64,000 nt of DNA. Source: Amorphophallus konjac. Its lineage: Eukaryota > Streptophyta > Magnoliopsida > Alismatales > Araceae. The stretch lies in the NCBI GenBank assembly GCA_022559845.1, contig CM040124.1, positions 68,905,491 to 68,969,490 of the forward strand. Reading direction: 5' to 3'. A program made the position numbers and the translations under genes. Every line of letters starts with the position of its first letter. Position 1 is the first letter of the stretch. Shown piece after piece: positions 55,652 through 64,000 of this stretch. Below the pieces are notes generated by a model that did no database searches, had not been told where the DNA came from, and was given only the letters and a program-made list of their open reading frames with translations.

Positions 55652-56590
55652 GTGTTGGACCCGGCCACGTTCATGTCATCAAAGGACGAGGAGCCCATTA
55701 TCTCCACTCTGGATGTCCATCAATCTATTCCATTCTTTGAATCCTTAGAGTCACCCGCACCTAGGGAGAAACCTCAAGATGTAGGATGGCACATAATGTC
55801 CAAGATGGGCTATACATCTGGTGCAGGGTTAGGAAAGGACGAACAAGGAATCAAAGAGCCAATTGAGGAAAATGGAACATTTGAGAGATTTGGATTAGGG
55901 TGTCAACCAACCAAGGTTAGCAAAGATGAATCAACAAAGTGGAATTTGCACAATCATTTTGTAAAGGAATCATGTCATGTGGAAGAGAGAATCGCTAGTG
56001 TAGAAACATGCCATGTAGATGAATATGTGAATCCAAATGAAAAGTCCCATGATGTAGATATAGAGGATTTGGGTTTATCAAAACTATTCTCTAAAGAATC
56101 CTTGTCTCACTCGATAACCCATAAAGAATTCCATGAAGCAAAAGGAGAACCGACTCTGTTAGTCCTCCTCTCTTTTCTATTCCTCTTGTTCACATCCTTC
56201 AAAAGTGGTTCCATCTTCAAAGCTGATCAATCTCAAAATGAAAAGCCTGATGCTATCATGGAGAAGCCCACTCTAGGGGCAAAACTCTCAAATCATAATT
56301 CCCCAGCTCAGGAACCTTCATCATCCATCCTTGACCACACTACTCCAATCAACAGCCCTGCCATGGGCATTTGCTCTATACATAATAGGTCAGGTTTAGA
56401 AGAGTCCAAACATTTAGCTACATCACACAAGATGGTTAGGGGCACCCAAATTCCCTACCAACTTTGGTCAGGTCTAGCTGAAAGTTATAATTTGTTAACT
56501 CAGATTTTAATGTTTAGTCTAATGAAGTCAATAAATCTGTTGCAAGATGAAGAATGGTCAAACCCGCCTCCTATGGCTAAACAAATTTAG
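55652..56590 (+). pseudogene. E5 G-patch domain and C-terminal region
   Basis: An open stretch following E5 Gag. WHIMSKMGYTSGAGLG (about 55787-55835) is a G-patch, and the downstream WNLHNHFVKE matches the position and spacing of WDYRQHFVKS in E1, so the two are homologous. After it come a stretch rich in Ser, Glu and His and one hydrophobic segment (LLVLLSFLFLLFTSF, about 56157-56201) that could span a membrane. The ORF ends without protease or reverse transcriptase. This makes E5 a gag plus G-patch unit without enzymes. Confidence 0.65.
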
Positions 56591-58459
56591 GTCAAAGAAT
56601 CAACTAATCCTAGTAGGTATAGGGGTCGTGTCCACGGCCGCGTACTTACTTCCCATTCACTTGAACCTTGTTTCCGACCTACCAAGGAGGTGGACTACTC
56701 CTCTTCTTCCATCCAGCAGTCCCGAGAGTGCCCAGACGATACCGTCCACTCTGTAGGAAACCTTGCACATAGTTTATAATCCAAAAGCCAAAAAAATGGA
56801 AAATTCAGACCCAAAATCCTCAAAAAATCAGAAATCAAACAAATCCAACAGTCTGGCAGCTGCCATGCATTTCACTCTCCATCCCTTCATGCATGATAAG
56901 GTTAGGTTGCATTAAAGCCTCGGTGGATTGGGACTTTGATCTATCGAAACCGAGGAGAATTCCATCTAGCTAAGTCGCTAATGCTCCAAGGGGCAAGCAA
57001 TATGTATACACTCACATGCTTTCAAAATATGGCAATAGCCTAAAACGGGTGACTATCCCAAAGATTTCTGGAAGACCAAAATCCTCCATTTCCTCTTTAC
57101 TCGACCGATCAAGACAGTCGGCGCTCTTAAGGCCTTGAGCTCAACAGCTGAAACATGATGCCCTCAAGTGAGAGTAGGACTCACCTTCCTTGCAAAAGTG
57201 AGACCAGAGCACGTGAAGAGGGCAGTGTCCTTGCAGGAAAATGAAAAATTCAAAGTCAAAAGGGAGCAAAATTCCCAAAATTCTCAAAATCCCAAGCAAA
57301 AGAATGAAAAGAAAGAAAAATCCCAAAAGGGAACAAGTGAAAAAGCCTGGTCATGACCGTGCCTGGTCAAGAAAGAAAGCCATACAAATCAAGTCTATAT
57401 TCAAGGGGCAACACAAAAAAGCAACAAATTCTGAAGGTGGTCCGAAATCATCGAAAGGGTGGAGTGAACTTAGCACGCTTATAGCTCATCGTTTTAACGG
57501 CTTTGCCGATCCTCTTGTGTAGTTTATCCCCTACACTCTTTTTCTTTTGAGGACTCGGAATCTGATGGAAACTCCGAAGGATATAACTCTGTTGATGGCT
57601 TGTAGCCACTTTTCAAAAATACACTATATGATTGCCTACCCCAAAAGAACAAAATCCTTTGCTACAAAGAAATCTCCATGTTTCTGGTATGTCAATGTTC
57701 TCATTACTTTAGTGTCTTCTTTTATCAACCTCAGGCTTAGGTCAATGAATGCACGTCACCTGTCGGTGCTACGGCGTCTGATTCCGAGTCAGCGTCGCGC
57801 GGTTGGCCATTAGGGTTCCAAGGTGTTCCATCATATATCATCTATGGTTGTGAGGAAATAGACCCGGGTCGGGCAAACCATTTACCTTGAACACTTTTTG
57901 GGTGTATCTCCACGGTCGGAAGCAACTGGGAGCCTAAGCTTGGCATGACGGCATTGTCATCAGGATAGGTCTTAACCGGCGAGACCATCATTCGAGGAGT
58001 CTAGAGGCCCAAATCAACCTAGATGTGCGCTCGGGATACTTGGGAGGTTGTGGAAAGAGCCTATCCTTCTTTCATTATCATGATGTCTCATGGGCAGTTG
58101 CCAGACGTTGGCCAAAAAAATCAAAATATGTCAAAAATTCCTACAAAAAAATCAAAATATTTAAAATCCAAAAAAATTCGAAATATATCAAAATCTCAAA
58201 AAATATAAATATTAAAAAATCCCAAAAAATGGAGAGGCATCTCCCCAATTCCTACACCACCACACCATTTCCTTTCCTTCATCACTACCCCCACCACTAC
58301 GAACCCAAAGGCTACTCCCTTTCTTCATTGCATCCCACCAGGGGATTTATACTTGCACTGCTATCAACACCCAAATTAGGGGCAATTTGCACTCCCATCT
58401 GCCCATACAAGCTAGTCAAACCCCTGACTACCTTGTCGGGAGGTAGAGCATTCCTTTCT
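56591..58459 (+). other. E5 downstream region, no clear genes
   Basis: About 1.9 kb with purine- and A-rich tracts (57160-57360, 58110-58230) and no conserved ORF. It is probably the 3' region of E5, possibly with part of an LTR, interrupted by E6 at 58460. No LTR pair could be recognised. Confidence 0.4.
58455..58459. other. Probable target-site duplication of E6 (TTTCT)
   Basis: Five bases before the E6 LTR. The matching copy would lie beyond the window end. Confidence 0.4.
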
Positions 58460-60715
58460 TGATGTGACACCACCTTGGGTGGTAATCACAAGGCCAATAC
58501 ACCTTGGACCTATGACTCGCAAGCAAGCAACTTTTGATGATGAAACTACTTGGGCGAGCTCACTCGCTTAGCGGACACTATTGCCCGTGGGCAAATTGGC
58601 AATGGTGGGGAGGGTCCAAAGTGGGACCTTGATATTTCGAGGCTAGGCTTCGCTTTGGTTGACCCCCTAAGGGGCTGGGATACCCAATTTTGTGGGCGGC
58701 CAGCATGCCAAAGGCATGGGTTGTAGGGTCGCTCTTCACCTCACTCCGCGGTGGCCACTCAATTGGAGGGAAATTTGGATCAAGCACTCGCTTACCGTCC
58801 GACGGAGCTAAAGACAATACTAAATAAGCATGAATAAACCAGCGAGGGATGTGTCCCGGAGCTCACCTGATCAGTGTGAGAACACCGATCCCGGCCGATA
58901 GACGTGGGCGAGCGGGGAGGCGTGGATACGCACCCGCACGCCGCGCCGGTGTCGCTTTAACCTGAAAATTGAAATGATACACCACTACGCCTCTCGCAGG
59001 AGGGGGGATCTCGGGGAGGGGATTTATTGAAATTACAGCCAAAACTATCTCCACGCAAGGAGGGGACTTCAGCCGGCCAAGCAGGGAGGGGTGAGACCGA
59101 ACTAAATACGAACTAGGATGCCGATGTCGATTCAGTCCACTGCCTGTGCTTTAGGACTGACTGATGGTTATCATGATGCTGTGGCCACTCCAGAATTTTG
59201 TTGTTGAAAAAACGACTTGGAGATTGCTCGTAGCTGGGCCGGGATGACGCTTGAATTTTGGTAATTTCATCGGGCACCGGCGCTGGTCGGAGTAGGATCT
59301 TGAACAGAGGAATAGGTTGACAGTTCTGACTGCTTCAGGAACTCAGTAGCAGGAAGCAGAGGATTCCATGACCGCTCCTGAACTCAGAATGAGGCGCCGC
59401 CAGAGTCGACGGAACCGTATGTGAGTCCTCTTCGTAAAAAGATTGACGGGGATGCCGTTCATTGTCGGAGCAGACCGGTAGGCTCGGAACACTGAGGAGG
59501 GGTTGGTGCAGACTGAGTGGAGGCAGAACCGCGCACCTGTGGAATAAAAATGATAACTCTCAGGTCCGGTCACCAAACTGGGATCTGCTTCTTGGGGATG
59601 TTAGAAGACTCGTTGTAGAATATTTTTGTAGAAGAATTCTTAATTAGATTCCCAACAGGTTCGTCGTAGTCGAGCTTCCACTCCAGCTCTGGTCTCTTGC
59701 CAGGGAGGCTTTGCGCAGTCGAGGAAGAAAGGGCCTCCCGATCAGCACGGTGCTCGGATGAGGACGAATCCACCTCGGTTGGAAAGCTCTCTGGACGACC
59801 TTTCCAGAGATATATGGTACACCTCCTGAAGCCTTAGTATGGCGCTGTGGAACTCTCTGCAATCTGCGGGTGGTCTGCTGCTTGTGAACCAGAATAGGGC
59901 CTGGTAGGGAGTGGAGGTAAGAGAGGGGAGAATGGGGAAGTAGGGCTGATGGCTGGCTGTGGGTGCGACCCAGGTGGTGGGGGGTGATGGGGAGGGGAGG
60001 GGAGCAGTTAGAAAGGGGAGGGAAATTCAAATTTGGCCTAGGGTTTGAGCCCCTTCAGCCTTGGGGAGATGGAAGGGTGCTTAGGAAAGGGTAGTGGGTG
60101 GTTGGGGGTTGGAGGGTGGCTTAGAGATTGGTGGGTTCTATCTTGGGGGTTGGGGGGACTTGAATGAGGGTATGGGGAAGGGGGGAATATTAATGAAGAG
60201 TGAATGGGAGGAGAGAGAAGAAATTTTGAAATTTGGGGGTAGGGAAGAGAGAGAGAGAGAGGGGGGACCCCTTAGAGAGAGAGAGAGAGAGTGAGAGAGA
60301 GGGGAATCCACCCCTTAGAGAGAGAGAGAGAGAGATGGAGAGTCCACTCCAATTGCACTAGAACACTCAATGTTTTGATTGACCAAAAAGATTACATATG
60401 AGGGAGTGGGGTGGCCTATTTATGGGCACTCATATTTTCCTAGGACTAAAATGACCCTGACAAAACAACTAATGACCAAAGTAGTCCAAGGGATGGTGCC
60501 CCTGGGCCAAGCCCACTAGTTGGGCCCAAATGACTATCAAACTGACCCATTAACCTATTAACTGACTCAAATAAAGAAAGATTACACATCTATGACTCAA
60601 ATAAGATGAAAATTATATGCTACTGCTCAAAATTAAGTGATGGAGATGATGATGCGTCGATGGCGAGTAACCGAAGTCTCGAAAAAAGATGGAGTGACTG
60701 GGGATGTCCCCATCA
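58460..60715 (-). mobile_element. E6 3' LTR
   Basis: 2256 bp, TGATGTGACACC to CCCCATCA. The first part matches 63624-64000 almost exactly. It is related to the E2 LTR (same termini, same CACGCCG motifs, same GA tract, TATA at about 60416-60425 on the minus strand) but clearly diverged, so E2 and E6 are subfamilies of one family. Confidence 0.9.
60240..60345. repeat. GA-rich microsatellite in E6 LTR
   Basis: Long runs of GAGAGA interrupted by GGGGACCCCTTA and GGGGAATCCACCCC, homologous to the GA tract of the E2 LTR. Confidence 0.85.
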
Positions 60716-61310
60716 TACCCCCGGGGTGGGGAGAACTCGACCCCGTCGAGTGTGGGTCCACCGGGGTAGCAGCACACCAAAGCGGATCCGGGTGCAGAAC
60801 GTCTTCCCAACTCAACCCTGTCTTCGTAGCCGAGGGATGGCTCTTCCACTTCTCAGGATTGCGCGGGCACACCCTCTTCCTGGCGATGGTACCTTGCTTA
60901 TGTAGTATTGTCTCCATGTGCTCATGTCGGGCTCTCGGGCTGATATGTGGAGACTCTCCGGTGGTGTCACTCACAAGGGTAAGTGTAGGCTCAAGATGCT
61001 TACTAGGTTCCACCGCGGGGCCCTTATAGGGTGCTGGATTTGCCACACAAAAAGTTGGGTGTGTCCCAGAATCCTTTGAAAAGTTCAGACCAAAAGCATG
61101 TTTGCCAATGCCACTTAGAATTCGAGAAGGTCCAAGTCCTTGTGCCCTCGGTTTGGAGTTAGCCCTAGGGTAGAGCCACTTCAATGTCACCATTACCAAG
61201 TTGCCTACTTTGAATCCTAAGTGCCACTTACAAGCTATTGCCTGCTTTTTGTTATCCTCACTGCTCGTTGCTAGATGCTTGCGAGAATGCGTATGCCATG
61301 CACTATGATG
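60716..61310 (-). pseudogene. E6 remnant of integrase C-terminal domain
   Basis: Minus-strand frame from about 61300 to the LTR. It reads like the end of a chromovirus-type integrase: SEDNKKQAIA..., FKVGNLVMV, then GLGPSRILSGIGKHAFGL (GPY/F-type module, about 61086-61127) and THPTF.VANPAPYKGP, where functional elements have SPTFNV and a tail. The zinc-binding and DDE core domains are missing, as are protease, reverse transcriptase and RNase H. Upstream in the same frame, after a single TAG near 61312, is the Gag C-terminal repeat region, so Gag and this tail were apparently one fused ORF. The minus-strand GGGGGTA at the LTR border is the polypurine tract. Confidence 0.7.
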
Positions 61311-61640
61311 CTATGTTGGTGTGAAAAGTATGGTGTGCAAAGGTGGACCGGGGCAGCCAAATGTAGACCGATCACACTTTGATGCCATGAAGACTGTGAC
61401 AGACTTAGGAGGGCCGGGACATCCATAGATGAACCTCTTATGCATGGGTGTGACAAATGTCGGGGGACCAGGACATCCATGTATGCTCCTCTCATACTTA
61501 AGACTCCTGTTGAATGAAGGTGTGCCAATACATCCGAATACGGTCCACTTATGCTTCCTACTTGACATGTGGGTGATGTGAATGAATGTACCCGACTTAT
61601 GAATCATGCCAAATGGTGTGGTAAGCCTAGACACATGCAT
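61311..61640 (-). pseudogene. E6 Gag C-terminal GCPGPP repeats
   Basis: An open minus-strand stretch with HMSSRKHKW and then GCIGTP, GCPGPP, GCPGPP, GCPGPP at intervals of about 20-30 residues. E2 shows the same region in frame with its Gag (GCNGPP, GCPGPP). In E6 a frameshift near 61640 separates it from the main Gag ORF. I do not recognise the repeat. Confidence 0.65.
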
Positions 61641-61642
61641 GT

Positions 61643-63565
61643 TTATCCCAAAGGTGACTTCATGTGCATAGATGTGGGATGACTTTTGAACTTCCTTGTG
61701 AATGGGTCGAATGGATCTAGGAAGGTGGTAATAGGGTGGGGCATTTCATCAATCCCAAGGTGTTTGTTGCCTAAGGTCAAGGCTCTCATGGTGTAACCCG
61801 ATTCTAGGAAGGGAGGAGTTTGGGTCAACATGGGTGATATGGGTAGGGTGAGGTGGGTGGTGAATAAGGTGGGTGAGTTACATGGAGATCTAGGTTCCCA
61901 GAGGAAAGGGTCGAAGGGATCATGGTAAGGGTCACCTAGATAGGGGTACTCCATATCCTCAAGATCCTCAAATGGTGAGTCATTGTCCACCAAAATAATT
62001 GGGCCAAGGTTGCTAATGGGTTGGCCAATCAAAGCACTCGGGATCTCAATGGTTGGGGAGTAGACTAGGATGGGTTCCTCCTCTATGAGAAGAAAGAGTA
62101 TGATCTCACTCGTAAATTGGCCATTAGTGTAGATGGAAGTGATGGAGCTAATGGCAGGGTAAGCTAGGCTAATGGTGCTAGGCTCCGACGGCCTCATGGC
62201 TAGCATATCGGTCAAGTGGACTTGCCAATGTAGGTAGTCCACTAAGTCTCCCAAATCTTCCACACAATAGGAGGTTTGATAAGTCATATGAGGCTGAGTG
62301 GGAATGATTTGGGATTGATGTCCCATGGGTAGGTGGCATGGTTGTAAACTAGGAATGGTGAGGCCTCGCTTGAGCCATTGGACTATGGACTCATCTATAG
62401 TGACGGTGTCATGGGGAAGGGTGTGTAGCTCTTGAGGAGCCAGGCTAGGAGAGGTGGGTGAGTTGTATGGCCCTTGGATTTCCTCTATTTTGGGAGGTGG
62501 ATCCGGATTGGTATCCCTCTCCACTTGGGTGGGTGTGTGGGTTGCAACTCCTAAGGACAATGGGGTAGGAAGGTCTATGGTGGGTGGGTTGGTGATAGTT
62601 GATGCATGGCGCACCCGAAGTGGTGAGCAAGGTCGGACGTGGGTTGGAATTGGGAGTGGAAGTAGTGGAGGCCTAAATTGGGGTAGGATTGGGGTGGGAA
62701 GTGGAAGGTGGGTTGGGTGAGGAGATTTGGGTTGATTGATTTTGGGAGATGTGTCCCTTTTTGGGGACGATGGTGAGGTTGCGGTGGTGGCCAAGGGGGC
62801 TTGTGGGGTGTGGGTTTGGTGAGGGGATTTGGGTTTGGGGGTGGTGGCCATTATGGGCCTAGGTGGAGGGGTGGACATGGGGTCCAATTGGGTATGTAGA
62901 CATATGGTTGTGGTGAGGACTTGGATGTAGGATGTAGATGTTGTGGTTGGAGTAGGAGAGGTGGGAAATGGTGGGGAATGCGTGATTAGGGTCCTGGGTT
63001 GGCCAAGGGGAAATGAAGGAGTTGAAATGCTCTTTGGGCTTTGGTGTTCGAAATGGGAGGGGAAAATATATGTAGCCCTAAGTTTTTCCTTCATGTCCCC
63101 CCATGTTGTGAGAGGAGCTTCCCTTCTAATTATCCTTAAGCCTTCAATTTTCAACCAATGAGTTTGGGCCCTTTTGGTTAGTTGCATTGTGGCACATCGA
63201 ACCTTCCTATCCTCGGACATGAGATTCCTCTCAAAGTAATGATCCATAGATGCCTCCCAATATAAATAGTTATTAAGATGAGTTCCATCAAAAGTGGGAG
63301 GTGGGGGGCATGTCCTTCTATCGTCCGTCCTTGGGGCGGACCCATTTTCTCCAAGTTGGTTGAGTCGACCCGATATGTTATCAAGCCGCTCATTGGCATG
63401 GGTCAAGGCCTTCATGAGATAGTTGACATGGCCAGGGAGGTTATGTGTGTTAGTGGTAGTCATCCCTTGGTGGTTTGGACTTATGGAGAGGGCCGATTGG
63501 TAAGGTCGGTATGAGGTGGCCATACTAGTGGACAAGAGTGATGTACTGGAAGACTCTAAATGCAT
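61643..63565 (-). CDS. gag: E6 extended Gag, 640 residues
   Basis: The only uninterrupted Gag of the E2/E6 family here. It starts 59 bases inside the internal region, after the primer site. Residues 1-60 carry MATSYRPYQSALSIS and a coiled-coil-like KALTHANERLDNISGRLNQL. Residues about 80-165 are the Gag core (YWEASMDHYFERN, KRAQTHWLKIE) resembling chromovirus Gag. Residues about 170-380 are Pro/Thr/Ser-rich; about 400-640 form an acidic region with DPYHDPFDPFL and FLDPFDPFTRKF. No zinc knuckle is visible. Gag assembles the particle; with no polymerase of its own the element would depend on a related autonomous one. The function of the long C-terminal extension is unknown. Confidence 0.8.
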   Translation of the reverse strand: MHLESSSTSLLSTSMATSYRPYQSALSISPNHQGMTTTNTHNLPGHVNYLMKALTHANERLDNISGRLNQLGENGSAPRTDDRRTCPPPPTFDGTHLNNYLYWEASMDHYFERNLMSEDRKVRCATMQLTKRAQTHWLKIEGLRIIRREAPLTTWGDMKEKLRATYIFPSHFEHQSPKSISTPSFPLGQPRTLITHSPPFPTSPTPTTTSTSYIQVLTTTICLHTQLDPMSTPPPRPIMATTPKPKSPHQTHTPQAPLATTATSPSSPKRDTSPKINQPKSPHPTHLPLPTPILPQFRPPLLPLPIPTHVRPCSPLRVRHASTITNPPTIDLPTPLSLGVATHTPTQVERDTNPDPPPKIEEIQGPYNSPTSPSLAPQELHTLPHDTVTIDESIVQWLKRGLTIPSLQPCHLPMGHQSQIIPTQPHMTYQTSYCVEDLGDLVDYLHWQVHLTDMLAMRPSEPSTISLAYPAISSITSIYTNGQFTSEIILFLLIEEEPILVYSPTIEIPSALIGQPISNLGPIILVDNDSPFEDLEDMEYPYLGDPYHDPFDPFLWEPRSPCNSPTLFTTHLTLPISPMLTQTPPFLESGYTMRALTLGNKHLGIDEMPHPITTFLDPFDPFTRKFKSHPTSMHMKSPLG

Positions 63566-63609
63566 ATGTGTGTCCTAGGACCATCTTGATAGAGACAAGT
63601 TGTGAACTT

Positions 63610-63621
63610 GCTCTGATACCA
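63610..63621 (-). other. Primer-binding site of E6
   Basis: Minus-strand TGGTATCAGAGC, the initiator-Met tRNA complement, two bases inside the LTR border, identical to E2. Confidence 0.9.
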
Positions 63622-63623
63622 CT

Positions 63624-64000
63624 TGATGTGACACCACCTTGGGTGGTAATCACAAGGCCAATACACCTTGGACCTATGACTCGCAAGCAAGCAACTTTTG
63701 ATGATGAAACTACTCGGGCGAGCTCACTCGCTTAGCGGACACTATTGCCCGTGGGCAAATTGGCAATGGTGGGGAGGGTCCAAAGTGGGACCTTGATATT
63801 CCGAGGCTAGGCTTCGCTTTGGTTGACCCCCTAAGGGGCTGGGATACCCAATTTTGTGGGCGGCCAGCATGCCAAAGGCATGGGTTGTAGGGTCGCTCTT
63901 CACCTCACTCCGCGGTGGCCACTCAATTGGAGGGAAATTTGGATCAAGCACTCACTTACCGTCTGACGGAGCTAAAGACAATACTAAATAAGCATGAATA
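63624..64000 (-). mobile_element. E6 5' LTR, truncated by the window end
   Basis: Starts TGATGTGACACCACC and matches 58460-58836 with only a few differences, so E6 is a fairly young insertion. Confidence 0.9.

Noticed and set aside
57547..57813. Possible integrase remnant (HFSKIHYMIAYPKRT)
   Set aside because: It recalls the FSKMAHF motif of chromovirus integrases but no DDE residue or neighbouring domain supports it; too weak to annotate.

Overview
This is plant nuclear DNA made almost entirely of LTR retrotransposons. I see no ordinary host gene, tRNA or rRNA gene. The gypsy Tat polymerases, the plant mobile domain (PMD) gene, the initiator-Met-type primer sites and the nesting indicate an angiosperm with a repeat-rich genome. 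The species cannot be named from the sequence.

The left 50 kb is a four-level nest. Element 1 (E1, + strand, 1-657 and 45189 onward) is an old Tat-like Ty3/gypsy element, broken mainly by nonsense codons. Element 2 (E2, - strand, 658-45183) is a gag-only derivative inserted into E1's protease region; its target duplication is TTGCG. Element 3 (E3, - strand, 4289-41558) is a gag-only Copia-type element inserted into E2; its duplication is CATCT. Element 4 (E4, + strand, 15826-41227) is a nearly complete Tat element inserted into one LTR of E3; its duplication is GCGTG. All three duplications are exact. LTR divergence, judged by eye, rises with depth: about 0.2% for E4, 1-2% for E3 and about 4% for E2.

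E4 holds a sense gag-pol (protease, reverse transcriptase, two RNase H domains, integrase), satellite-like tandem arrays behind pol, and on the opposite strand a multi-exon gene for a PMD protein with its own TATA box. The same GGCGCGCC/GTTTTAA repeats lie upstream of both the LTR promoter and the antisense promoter.

To the right, E1's pol ends near 50249 and a candidate LTR starts at 50451. A second Tat-type unit (E5, 53715 to about 58459) has gag and a G-patch domain but no protease or polymerase. Element 6 (E6, - strand, 58460 to beyond the window) is a sister of E2 with a long gag ORF and a remnant of the integrase C-terminal domain.

Most unexpected features: a string of about 14 consecutive small hairpins in E3's LTR; an array of more than 50 copies of TGTAYAGACTT just upstream of E3's promoter, next to three G-boxes; an apparent in-frame Gag to integrase-tail fusion in the E2/E6 family; a predicted six-exon antisense PMD gene; and decay of several elements by nonsense codons mostly at Gln positions, as expected from deamination of methylated CHG cytosines.
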